Part shown: positions 1 through 6,259 of the stretch, piece after piece
Numbering within the stretch: the stretch's first letter is position 1
Layout: every line of letters starts with the position of its first letter
Assembly (NCBI GenBank): GCA_026984415.1
Contig: JALSSE010000326.1
Coordinates: 1-9,388 of the forward strand
DNA: 9,388 nucleotides
Source of the DNA: Hydrogenothermaceae bacterium
Lineage (GTDB): Bacteria > Aquificota > Aquificae > Hydrogenothermales > Hydrogenothermaceae
Direction of reading: 5' to 3'
The notes under the pieces: generated by a model
Told to the model about the DNA's origin: nothing
The model's input: the letters and a program-made list of their open reading frames with translations, nothing else
The model's database searches: none
Position numbers and translations under genes: made by a program

Positions 1-1
1 C

Positions 2-1333
2 GGAACAGCAATAGCCGTTTTTGACTATATATGGAAAAAACCTTACGCAAAGTATATTGGAATTTTAGGGGTAATGATTCCACTTGTAGTTGTTATTTAT
101 TACGTTTATATTGAGTCTTGGACTCTGGCTTATAGCTTTTTTTCATTAATTGGTTCTATTCCCCATGAAGCAATTAATTCTTCTGTAAAAGATTACTTAA
201 AACCTTTTGAACAATTTTTAGTCAGTTTTATTGGTGCTGATTCTAAAAGCAGTTTATTCTTAACCCCATCTGCTTCAGCGTATATATTTTTCCTTATCAC
301 AATGCTGATTAACAGTTATATACTTTATAGAGGGGTTTCAGCAGGTATTGAAAAAGTTGCAAGAATTGCCATGCCTACAATTTTTATCCTTGCAATCATT
401 CTTTTAATAAGGGTTTTTACAATGACTTCCCCTGAAGGAAGGAATTTTTTAGATGGTTTAGGTTTTTTATGGAATCCAGATTTTTCAGCATTATCTAACC
501 CAAAAGTCTGGTTGGCTGCTGCTGGACAGGTATTTTTCACTTTAAGTATAGGTTTTGGAGCAATTTTAACTTATGCTTCTTACTTGAAACCAAAAAGTGA
601 TATTGCATTAAATGGACTTGCAGGGGCTTCTGTCAATGAGTTTGCAGAAGTTATTTTAGGTGGCTCTATTGCTATAGTAGCATCAGTTATATTTTTTGGT
701 GTTATGGGAACTCAGGAAATTGCCCATGAAGGAGCTTTCAATTTAGGTTTCATAGCTATGCCTGCTATTTTTGCAAATACTCCTTTTGGTTCTTTGTTTG
801 GTTTTATCTGGTTTTTACTGCTGTTTTTTGCAGGGGTTACATCTTCTATTGCATTAAGTCAACCTGCTGTTGCATTTTTAGAGGATGAATTTGGATTAAA
901 AAGAGAAAAGGCTATCCTTTACCTTATGGGGTTTGTTTTTATAACAGCCCATATAGTTATTTTTATGAAAGGTGTGTTAGATGAGCTTGATTTCTGGGTT
1001 GGAACACTTGCCCTCGTTCTTTTTGCATTACTTGAAGCAGTTTTGTTTATGTGGATATTTGGTTCAGAAAAAGCATGGGCTGAACTAAACAAATATGCAG
1101 ACATTCACATTCCTAAAATTTTCTATTACATAATGAAATATATTTCTCCGTTGTTCTTAATAGTGATTTTAATATCGTGGACGATTGATACTTTACCTGC
1201 TAAATTCAGTGAAAATTCTCTAAATGTATGGATAGCAAGGCTTTTTATTCTTTTTGTGCTTTTAATTGGAATTATTTTAGTAAAAATTGCGTGGAAAAAA
1301 AGAGGAGAAAAGAATGGAAGGACATCTTCTTAA
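2..1333 (+). CDS. LeuT-type neurotransmitter:sodium symporter family amino-acid transporter, 5'-truncated
   Basis: The reading frame is open from base 2, so the gene starts outside the window; the ATG at 74 is internal. About 443 residues are present, matching LeuT of Aquifex from about Gly75 to the end (last part of TM2 through TM12). The family imports amino acids with Na+. Conserved by hand alignment: the TM3 YYVYIES segment with the substrate-carboxylate Tyr (LeuT Tyr108), the TM6 FFTLSIGFG segment with the Phe253/Ser256/Phe259 equivalents, the TM8 AGVTSS Na2-site segment, and NEFAEVILGG in TM7. LeuT Ile359 is Leu here, so the pocket stays hydrophobic and a leucine-like substrate is plausible. 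Glu290 is kept, which in bacterial members goes with chloride independence. The 3' end overlaps a small membrane-protein gene by 20 bp. Family is certain; substrate is inference. Confidence 0.95.
   Translation, partial: GTAIAVFDYIWKKPYAKYIGILGVMIPLVVVIYYVYIESWTLAYSFFSLIGSIPHEAINSSVKDYLKPFEQFLVSFIGADSKSSLFLTPSASAYIFFLITMLINSYILYRGVSAGIEKVARIAMPTIFILAIILLIRVFTMTSPEGRNFLDGLGFLWNPDFSALSNPKVWLAAAGQVFFTLSIGFGAILTYASYLKPKSDIALNGLAGASVNEFAEVILGGSIAIVASVIFFGVMGTQEIAHEGAFNLGFIAMPAIFANTPFGSLFGFIWFLLLFFAGVTSSIALSQPAVAFLEDEFGLKREKAILYLMGFVFITAHIVIFMKGVLDELDFWVGTLALVLFALLEAVLFMWIFGSEKAWAELNKYADIHIPKIFYYIMKYISPLFLIVILISWTIDTLPAKFSENSLNVWIARLFILFVLLIGIILVKIAWKKRGEKNGRTSS
1301..1308 (+). promoter_or_regulatory. 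Ribosome binding site inside the transporter gene
   Basis: AGAGGAGA lies five bases before the ATG at 1314, within the last codons of the transporter gene. It supports independent or coupled translation of the overlapping 39-codon gene. Confidence 0.7.
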
Positions 1334-1433
1334 CGGGTTAGGTGCCTTATTTATGGCTGTTTCGTGGTCAATAGTAATCGGTCTAAACATTTTTTCGTTT
1401 TACAAGATATTGTATAATAAGAAAGAAAAATAA
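1314..1433 (+). CDS. Small single-TM protein, MetS-like accessory subunit of NSS transporter
   Basis: A 39-residue protein with its own ribosome binding site and an ATG 20 bp inside the 3' end of the transporter gene, in another frame. It has a short N-terminus (MEGHLLNG), one hydrophobic helix at about residues 8-32 containing a Trp-Ser pair, and a basic tail ending KKEK, so it probably sits with the C-terminus in the cytoplasm. Size, position directly after a sodium:amino-acid symporter and the single helix match the MetS small-subunit type; in Corynebacterium glutamicum MetS is needed for methionine uptake by the MetP transporter. I infer that it associates with the LeuT-like protein. Similarity is by topology and context rather than a strong motif. 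ndk follows after 17 bp, probably on the same transcript. Confidence 0.8.
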   Translation: MEGHLLNGLGALFMAVSWSIVIGLNIFSFYKILYNKKEK

Positions 1434-1436
1434 AAT

Positions 1437-1445
1437 GAAAGGAGG
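1437..1445 (+). promoter_or_regulatory. Strong Shine-Dalgarno site of ndk
   Basis: GAAAGGAGG ends five bases before the ndk ATG, a near-perfect anti-16S match that fixes this start. No promoter is visible in the 17-bp gap, so ndk is probably transcribed with the genes upstream. Confidence 0.8.
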
Positions 1446-1450
1446 CATTT

Positions 1451-1873
1451 ATGTCTGTAGAAAGAAGTTTGGTTTTAGCAAAACCTGATGCTGTAAGGAA
1501 AAAAGTTGTAGGAAAAATTATTGCAAGGTTTGAAGAGGAAGGTTTTAAACTTTTAGGTTTAAAGAAGTTAAAACTAACTAAGGAACAGGCTGGGCAGTTT
1601 TATATTGTCCATAAAGAAAGACCATTTTATGATGAGCTTTGCGAATTTATGTCTTCTGGTCCTATTGTTGCTATGGTATGGGAAGGAGAAAATGCAATTT
1701 CAAGAATAAGAGAGATTATGGGAGCAACAAATCCTGAAGAAGCTGCTGAAGGAACATTAAGAAAGCTTTATGCAACAAATATTGGTGAAAATGCAGTTCA
1801 CGGTTCCGATTCTGTTGAATCTGCTAATTATGAAATACCTTTCTTTTTCAGTGGGTTAGAATTAATTGGATAA
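1451..1873 (+). CDS. ndk: Nucleoside diphosphate kinase
   Basis: Cytoplasmic enzyme that moves the gamma-phosphate of ATP onto other (d)NDPs through a phosphohistidine intermediate, balancing nucleotide pools. The 140-residue length is normal for the family. Catalytic and binding residues are all present, with the Dictyostelium equivalents in brackets: Lys11 (Lys16), Tyr51 (Tyr56), Arg87 (Arg92), Thr93 (Thr98), Arg104 (Arg109), Asn114 (Asn119) and the phosphorylated His117 (His122) in the NAVHGSDS signature. The N-terminal [11 protein letters not shown] strand is also typical. The start is set by a strong GGAGG. Its last 8 bp overlap the TTG start of the next gene, suggesting coupled translation. 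Confidence 0.98.
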   Translation: MSVERSLVLAKPDAVRKKVVGKIIARFEEEGFKLLGLKKLKLTKEQAGQFYIVHKERPFYDELCEFMSSGPIVAMVWEGENAISRIREIMGATNPEEAAEGTLRKLYATNIGENAVHGSDSVESANYEIPFFFSGLELIG

Positions 1874-2375
1874 ATATATTGATTTTTTAATACTTCTTTC
1901 TTTAGGAATTTTAGTTGGAAGTAATGTCTTTTTAACTTTTGTAGTAGCTCCCCAGCTTTTTTCAAATTTTGACCACAGACTGGCTGGGGAAATTACTAAT
2001 GTTATTTTTCCGTATTATTTTGCCGGTGGCTGGATAATAGGAATATTTATTTACACTTTGATTGCTGTAAAATCTATAAAGAGAAAAGAAATTGTAAAGA
2101 AACTAAAGTGGTTTGTTATAGCCCTTTCTTTAGTTATTATTTCTTATATGGCATTACACAGAACCTTATTACCAATTGGACAGCAGATAAACAGTAAGTA
2201 TTATGAACTTTTAGACCAGAAAAAAGATAAAGAAGCTGAGAAATATAAACATAAATTTGCTACAGTCCACGCCATATCAAGCAGCCTTAATATGATTAAT
2301 CTACTTCTTGAAATTTATCTTATGTATGGATTTTTTGTTTTTATAAAAGAAGATGAAAATAAAGGGTGGGGTTAA
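1866..2375 (+). CDS. DUF4149 (TMEM205-like) membrane protein
   Basis: A 169-residue inner-membrane protein with four predicted helices at about residues 5-28, 48-69, 81-97 and 137-160. Family marks are a first helix leading into FVVAPQLF, the [13 protein letters not shown] stretch at about 40-52, [12 protein letters not shown] at 98-109 and a C-terminal HAISSSLN before the last helix, all as in DUF4149/TMEM205-like proteins, whose biochemical role is not known. A charged stretch (residues 110-130) separates helices 3 and 4. The start is TTG: a stop codon lies directly upstream in frame and no ATG follows near the N-terminus. There is no clear Shine-Dalgarno site, so translation probably relies on ribosomes finishing ndk, whose stop overlaps by 8 bp. 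The 3' end runs into the terminator hairpin. Confidence 0.85.
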   Translation: MDKYIDFLILLSLGILVGSNVFLTFVVAPQLFSNFDHRLAGEITNVIFPYYFAGGWIIGIFIYTLIAVKSIKRKEIVKKLKWFVIALSLVIISYMALHRTLLPIGQQINSKYYELLDQKKDKEAEKYKHKFATVHAISSSLNMINLLLEIYLMYGFFVFIKEDENKGWG

Positions 2376-2389
2376 ACCCACCTTTATTT
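2357..2389. terminator. Bidirectional intrinsic terminator between convergent clusters
   Basis: Arms 2357-2370 and 2377-2389 pair over 13 bp with one bulged G, around a six-base GTTAAA loop. The GC-rich upper stem is GGTGGG/CCCACC. The lower AAATAAA/TTTATTT part gives U-rich tracts in both directions; the tract on the - strand side (continuing into TTTTCATCTTCTTTT) is the better one. It overlaps the last codons of the DUF4149 gene and ends one base before the stop codon of the isomerase gene, so it serves both clusters. Confidence 0.85.
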
Positions 2390-2390
2390 G

Positions 2391-2879
2391 TTAGTGTTGG
2401 TGTCCGCCTGCTCCGTGGGCATGTCCGTGTAATACTTCATCAGGAGTAGCTTCTCTAATACTCTCAATTTTTATTTCAAATACAAGGTCTTTTCCAGCTA
2501 AAGGGTGATTCATATCAACTGTAACTGTGTTTTCATCAAAATCTACAACTACCATTTGAATAACCTGACCTTCTGGAGTTTGAGCCTGTAATGGTAATCC
2601 TTTTTCTAACTCAACACCTTGAAAATATTCTCTTGGTGCCTGTTGTAAAAGTTCTGGATTAACAGGTCCATAAGCTTCTTCAGCAGGAACTTCTATTGTT
2701 TTGGTTTCACCTTCTTTCATTCCCATCATTCTGCTTTCTAATCCTGGAATGATTTCACCTTTTCCAGCTAAGATTGTAAGAGGCTGTCCGTGAAGCTCGC
2801 TACTGTCTAAAACTTCTCCAGTCTCTTTGTCTTTCAATGTGTAATTGAAAGATACTACTTTGTTGTTTGATACTTCCAT
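2391..2879 (-). CDS. slyD: SlyD-type FKBP peptidyl-prolyl cis-trans isomerase with His-rich tail
   Basis: Cytoplasmic prolyl isomerase and chaperone of the SlyD type, 162 residues. The FKBP fold is split as in SlyD: the N-terminal FKBP part (about 1-73, with FNYTLKD, GEIIPGLESRMMGMKEGE and AYG), an insert-in-flap chaperone domain (about 74-122), and the return to FKBP (DMNHPLAGKDLVFEI, 122-136). The tail HGHAHGAGGHQH holds five histidines and no cysteine; in E. coli SlyD the metal-binding tail serves Ni2+ delivery to hydrogenase, a plausible role in a hydrogen oxidiser but inferred here. ATG start with AAAAGGAG at 2887-2894. It is last in the - strand series, 55 bp after hisZ, with no clear terminator or promoter between. 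Confidence 0.93.
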   Translation of the reverse strand: MEVSNNKVVSFNYTLKDKETGEVLDSSELHGQPLTILAGKGEIIPGLESRMMGMKEGETKTIEVPAEEAYGPVNPELLQQAPREYFQGVELEKGLPLQAQTPEGQVIQMVVVDFDENTVTVDMNHPLAGKDLVFEIKIESIREATPDEVLHGHAHGAGGHQH

Positions 2880-2934
2880 GTTAAAACTCCTTTTGTTTAT
2901 TTAGCACTGAGGTATTGGAAGGATACACTCGGTA

Positions 2935-4224
2935 CTATATTGATTTCATAAATTCTTCTAATTTTTTCTTTTCGTATTCATCTAAATTCGTATAAATATA
3001 TATATTTTCCTCTAAACTATCAAGTCCTATTACAACTGCTTTTTTGTAATTGTTTTTAAAGGCAAACTGTAAAGAGTCTTTTACTTCCCTTTTTATTATA
3101 TCCCTTGCAACAGAAAATCCTTTTTCTCTCAAAAATTTTGCAAGCTGATATGCAACTTTTTTATTGTGTGTTGTATCTATTATAAAGAAATCTTTTTCAT
3201 TTTTCTCCTTTATTAAATTGTTTTTCCTAATATATTCCCATAAATAAAATAAATCAAAGGCAAATCCTGTTGCAGGATAATTCCCATTATACCTTGAAAG
3301 GAGATTGTTATACCTTCCTCCGTGTCCTATTACTTTATTAAATCCTTTAATAAAAATTTCAAAAACAATTCCTGTATAGTAAGAAAATTCTTTCGGTTCT
3401 CCAATATCAAAAACTATATTTGCATTCAGACTGTATTCTTCTAAAATTTCATTAATTTTTATTAATTCTTCAAAACTATCTACTAATTTCTGGTAGTTTT
3501 TTAATTTTTCCTTTAGAATTTTTACAGTTTCTATACCACCCTGAAATTTAGGAATTCCAATGATAAACTCTTTTAGATTTTCTGGTATATTCCTTTTATC
3601 ACAAAAATCTTTTAAATAGTATATCTCTTTATTTTTTATATAACCCATAAATTCTGAGTATTCGTTATCTGACAAATTCAGAATATTTTTTAAAGTATCA
3701 AAAATGTTTGTATTGTTTATATCTATCTGAAAATTATTTATCCCAAGTTTATTTAAAACATTTGAAGCAATAGCTATGATTTCTGCATCTGCTTCTAATT
3801 CACTTACACCTATTAGCTCTATCCCAATTTGTCTTCTTTCCCACAGGTTTGAACCTTTTGGTGGAAGATATCTAAAAATATTTCCAGAGTAGTAATACCT
3901 TATTGGAAATTCTTTTTTTTGTAGAGAAGCTATATACCTTGCAATCTGGCTGGTAAAATCAGCTCTTAAGGTTATAATTTCACCTTCAGCCCTATCTATC
4001 AATCTAAATGTTTTGTTTTCTAAATCTTTTCCAATTCCCTTCTTGTGTACTTCAAAATATTCTATGGTAGGTAAAAGTAGCCTTTCATATCCCCACAGGT
4101 GGAATATTTTTGATATTTTATCTTCAATATACTTTATTTCAAAACTTTCTTTTTCGTTAAAAGCTCTAATTCCTTTTGGTAAATCTATATGCAATTTAGC
4201 TCTCTTTCTTTTCTTTATTTTCAA
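2935..4224 (-). CDS. hisZ: ATP phosphoribosyltransferase regulatory subunit HisZ
   Basis: A paralogue of histidyl-tRNA synthetase that pairs with short-form HisG and gives it activity and histidine feedback. Class II catalytic core at about residues 15-330: motif 2 reads GNIFRYLPP...RRQIGIELIG (114-139), and the late YYTGIVFEIF plus GHGGRYNNLL (282-309) are typical of HisZ. The Arg of the HisRS signature RGLDYY is Lys278 in my hand alignment, arguing against a true synthetase. Residues about 345-429 look like an HGTP anticodon-binding-type domain (AYQLAKFLREKGFSV, KAVVIGLDSL), so this is a long HisZ; the Lactococcus protein lacks this part. hisG is not in the window. The start is uncertain: TTG at 4224 or TTG at 4194, which has the better-placed AGAGAG. 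The gene lies 10 bp after a 39-codon gene, probably in the pspA transcript. Confidence 0.9.
   Translation of the reverse strand: MKIKKRKRAKLHIDLPKGIRAFNEKESFEIKYIEDKISKIFHLWGYERLLLPTIEYFEVHKKGIGKDLENKTFRLIDRAEGEIITLRADFTSQIARYIASLQKKEFPIRYYYSGNIFRYLPPKGSNLWERRQIGIELIGVSELEADAEIIAIASNVLNKLGINNFQIDINNTNIFDTLKNILNLSDNEYSEFMGYIKNKEIYYLKDFCDKRNIPENLKEFIIGIPKFQGGIETVKILKEKLKNYQKLVDSFEELIKINEILEEYSLNANIVFDIGEPKEFSYYTGIVFEIFIKGFNKVIGHGGRYNNLLSRYNGNYPATGFAFDLFYLWEYIRKNNLIKEKNEKDFFIIDTTHNKKVAYQLAKFLREKGFSVARDIIKREVKDSLQFAFKNNYKKAVVIGLDSLEENIYIYTNLDEYEKKKLEEFMKSI
4200..4205 (-). promoter_or_regulatory. hisZ: Possible Shine-Dalgarno site for an internal hisZ start at 4194
   Basis: AGAGAG on the - strand, five bases before the TTG at 4194-4192. 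Starting there removes a lysine/arginine-rich ten-residue extension and begins just before HIDLPKGIR, close to where HisZ proteins usually begin. The upstream TTG at 4224 has only a weak purine stretch before it. Confidence 0.45.
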
Positions 4225-4234
4225 TATTCATAAA

Positions 4235-4354
4235 TTAATCTCTTTGTTCTTCCTGTTCTTTCAGTTTTTTTATTCTGTAAAAAGTAGGAATAAGCATTAA
4301 ACCTAAGAAGAAAGCAAGTAGTCCAATTTCTATTAATAATGTTTTAAATTCCAT
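4235..4354 (-). CDS. 39-residue single-TM membrane peptide of unknown function
   Basis: A 39-residue protein with ATG start and AAGGAG at 4361-4366, a site that overlaps the pspA stop codon. The N-terminus (MEFKTLLIE) leads into one hydrophobic helix at about residues 6-26 (IGLLAFFLGLMLIPTFY), followed by a charged amphipathic tail (RIKKLKEQEEQRD). The basic residues after the helix suggest that the tail is cytoplasmic. The gene is 10 bp from both pspA and hisZ, fitting a transcribed operon member. I do not recognise a family. It is a real coding candidate because of its ribosome binding site, tight packing and membrane-protein-like composition; a role tied to serine or histidine metabolism is not shown by the sequence. 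Confidence 0.7.
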   Translation of the reverse strand: MEFKTLLIEIGLLAFFLGLMLIPTFYRIKKLKEQEEQRD

Positions 4355-4364
4355 AAAATACTCC

Positions 4365-5000
4365 TTAAAGTGCATCTAAAGCAGGAACGTAAAGGTCTCC
4401 TAAAAAGTAGGTGTTATTTAGTTTGTAAAGTATCGGTCTAACTTTTTCGTATTCTAATATAGAGTAAGAGGCGTTATCACAGCCAAAGCTCCAGAATTTC
4501 CTTAAAGATAAATCTAATCCTGCAACAAAAGAAGCTCTAATAGGGACAGTGTGTGAAACAGCTACAATAGTTTCACCGTCGTGTTTTTCTAAAACATCTT
4601 CCTGAAACCTTCTAACCCTGTGGTAAACTTCGTATAAAGATTCACCATTTGGGAAATCAACCGTTTCCGGTTCGTAAAGCCACTGTCTAAACATATCTGG
4701 ATATTTTTCTTTTACTTCCTCAACTAACATTCCAGCCCAATCACCGTGGTCAATCTCAATTAAATTTTCATCTATATTAACAGGTAAACCTAACTCCTTA
4801 CCAATATATTCAGCGGTCTGGTATGTTCTTTTTAAAGGACTTGAATACAAAGCAGTAGGATTGTATTTTTTTAAAGCTTTTGCAATTAATGGAGCCTGTT
4901 TCTTTCCTCTTTCACTTAATTCAGGGTCTAATCTACCCTGATACCTTCCAATAGGATTCCATAAACTTTCTGCATGCCTGACATAAATTATTTTTACCAA
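4365..5000 (-). CDS. pspA: Metal-independent phosphoserine phosphatase, histidine phosphatase family
   Basis: Dephosphorylates L-3-phosphoserine to serine, the last step of phosphorylated serine synthesis. The 211-residue protein has the phosphoglycerate-mutase-like fold: RHAES with the phospho-acceptor His9, Arg8, RYQG (19-22), SSPLKRTY with Arg58, the acid Glu82 and VSHT with His150. It matches, nearly end to end as I remember it, PspA of Hydrogenobacter thermophilus, including the LIEIDHG segment with His85, GMLVEEV-type stretch and FWSFGCDNASYS (169-180); PspA was shown to act on phosphoserine and not as a mutase. The start is TTG with TAGGAG at 5011-5016, overlapping the aminotransferase stop, so the two are co-transcribed with a 13-bp gap. 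The partner subunit PspB is not in the window. Confidence 0.9.
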   Translation of the reverse strand: MVKIIYVRHAESLWNPIGRYQGRLDPELSERGKKQAPLIAKALKKYNPTALYSSPLKRTYQTAEYIGKELGLPVNIDENLIEIDHGDWAGMLVEEVKEKYPDMFRQWLYEPETVDFPNGESLYEVYHRVRRFQEDVLEKHDGETIVAVSHTVPIRASFVAGLDLSLRKFWSFGCDNASYSILEYEKVRPILYKLNNTYFLGDLYVPALDAL

Positions 5001-5010
5001 TGTGAAATAT

Positions 5011-5016
5011 CTCCTA
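5011..5016 (-). promoter_or_regulatory. pspA: Shine-Dalgarno site fixing the TTG start of pspA
   Basis: TAGGAG on the - strand, ten bases before the TTG; its TAG is also the stop codon of the upstream aminotransferase gene, which ties translation of the two genes together. Confidence 0.7.
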
Positions 5017-6168
5017 TTTTGTTTCTTTTATTGATTCTAAAATTATTTCCTGTGCCTTCTGTACTCCCCTTCCAAGTTCAACTTCAAAACCTATTTTGTT
5101 CAAAGCCATTTCTATTCCAGCAATTACCTGTATCATATCCATAAAATCAAAGTACCCCATATGTGCAACTCTGAATATTTTACCTTTTAAATGGTCTTGT
5201 CCTCCTGCAACCCTAAAACCTATTTTAAGGAGTTCTTTTCTGAAATTATCGGCGTTTATACCTTCAGGAGTGTATGCACCTGTAGCTGAATTTGAAGGAC
5301 TTGAAGAAAGTAAAGGTAATCCAATTTCCCTTAATGCATTCCTTGTTGATGTTGCAAGTATTTCATGTCTTTTCGCCAGTTGAGGTAAACCTTCTCCTAA
5401 TATTAAATCTAAACTTTTATCAAGGGCTATAATTAGATTTATAGCTGGAGTATAGGCTGTCTGCCCCTTTTCCTGTTTTTTAGATTCTGATTCAACTGAG
5501 AAGTAGTATTTAGGAATATTACTTTTTGAAAGCCTTTCTTTAGCTTTCCCACTGTACCAGAGAATAGAAAGTCCCGGTGGGAGCATTAAGGCTTTTTGAG
5601 AGCCTGTGACAAGAACATCAATACCAATTTCATCAGGGTATACTTCGTAAACTCCAACAGAAGTAATACCATCTACAACTAAAATACAGTCTTCCAAATT
5701 TTTTGATACTTCAGCAAGGTAGTTTATATCGTGTAAAGTTGTTGTTGATGTTTCTGAATGCTGTACGAGAATTCCTTTAATATCTGGAAATTTATTAATT
5801 ATTTCTTCAATTTTTTCCTTCTGGTAAGTTTCACCCCATTCTATCTCATAATCTACAACTTTTAGTTCAAATGTCTTTGCTAAATCTCTCCACCTTTGAC
5901 CAAATTTTCCAGCATTTATTATTAAAACCCTATCTCCTTTCTTAAAAAAATTTATTACAGATGCTTCCATTGCACCTGTTCCAGAAGAAGAAAACAGGAG
6001 AACATCATTTTCTGTTTTTAACATCTTTTTCAGCTTTTCTCTCACATTTAAAAAAATCTGTGTAAATTCTGGTGTTCTGTGGTGAATAATTTGCTGTCCA
6101 AGTGCTTTTATAACTTCAGGAGGTAGCGGAACTGGACCCGGTGTAAAAAGCCTTTCTTTTATTAACAT
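5014..6168 (-). CDS. Class V PLP aminotransferase (alanine/serine-glyoxylate type; likely phosphoserine aminotransferase)
   Basis: A 384-residue PLP-dependent aminotransferase of fold type I, class V. The N-terminal LFTPGPVPLPPEV is typical of alanine-glyoxylate/serine-pyruvate aminotransferases; SSSGTGAMEAS (60-70) binds the cofactor phosphate, Asp166 in VVDGITS contacts the pyridine nitrogen, Lys192 in TGSQKALMLPPG forms the Schiff base, and the Arg of FRVAHMG near the C-terminus should bind the substrate carboxylate. It is not a canonical SerC by sequence. It lies directly upstream of pspA and overlaps that gene's ribosome binding site, so I infer that it makes phosphoserine from 3-phosphohydroxypyruvate; alanine- or serine-glyoxylate transamination remains possible. 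Start ATG with TGGAGGAT at 6171-6178; its own promoter lies at 6203-6211. Confidence 0.92.
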   Translation of the reverse strand: MLIKERLFTPGPVPLPPEVIKALGQQIIHHRTPEFTQIFLNVREKLKKMLKTENDVLLFSSSGTGAMEASVINFFKKGDRVLIINAGKFGQRWRDLAKTFELKVVDYEIEWGETYQKEKIEEIINKFPDIKGILVQHSETSTTTLHDINYLAEVSKNLEDCILVVDGITSVGVYEVYPDEIGIDVLVTGSQKALMLPPGLSILWYSGKAKERLSKSNIPKYYFSVESESKKQEKGQTAYTPAINLIIALDKSLDLILGEGLPQLAKRHEILATSTRNALREIGLPLLSSSPSNSATGAYTPEGINADNFRKELLKIGFRVAGGQDHLKGKIFRVAHMGYFDFMDMIQVIAGIEMALNKIGFEVELGRGVQKAQEIILESIKETK

Positions 6169-6202
6169 AAATCCTCCAGAAATTTAAATTTTAGGAATAA
6201 AT

Positions 6203-6211
6203 ATTATAGCA
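6203..6211 (-). promoter_or_regulatory. Extended -10 promoter of the aminotransferase-pspA operon
   Basis: The - strand reads TGCTATAAT, a perfect TGN plus TATAAT extended -10 element. No good -35 hexamer lies 16-18 bp upstream, as is common for extended -10 promoters. Expected transcription start is near 6196, giving a leader of about 28 bases that includes the GGAGG. Confidence 0.7.
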
Positions 6212-6224
6212 AATGTTCCAATTC

Positions 6225-6249
6225 AATTTAGTTTAACCAATGCTAAATT
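6225..6249. repeat. Short AT-rich inverted repeat upstream of the aminotransferase promoter
   Basis: AATTTAG (6225-6231) and CTAAATT (6243-6249) form a perfect 7-bp inverted repeat with an 11-base spacer, between the purH stop and the -10 element, overlapping the -35 region. It could be an operator or a weak remnant of a purH terminator; no U tract follows. Confidence 0.35.
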
Positions 6250-6259
6250 AGATATTTAT

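Noticed and set aside
74..76. ATG at 74 as the start of the transporter gene
   Set aside because: The frame is open back to base 2 and the upstream residues align with LeuT from about Gly75, so this ATG is internal.
325..540. Open frame on the - strand opposite the transporter
   Set aside because: It lies inside a highly conserved transporter segment, has no ribosome site and no recognisable protein features.
2935..4224. Histidyl-tRNA synthetase (hisS) as identity of the class II synthetase-like gene
   Set aside because: The YYTGIVFE form and loss of the RGLDYY arginine fit HisZ; the C-terminal anticodon-like domain alone does not make it a synthetase.
4013..4300. Open frame on the + strand across the hisZ start region
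   Set aside because: Antisense to hisZ and the 39-codon gene; Phe/Ser/Leu-rich composition is what A-rich coding DNA gives on its complement.
4365..5000. Phosphoglycerate mutase (gpmA) or cobalamin phosphatase (cobC)
   Set aside because: The near end-to-end likeness to Hydrogenobacter PspA and the neighbouring aminotransferase favour phosphoserine phosphatase.
5096..5383. Open frame on the + strand opposite the aminotransferase
   Set aside because: Complete overlap with conserved aminotransferase coding sequence and no start signal.
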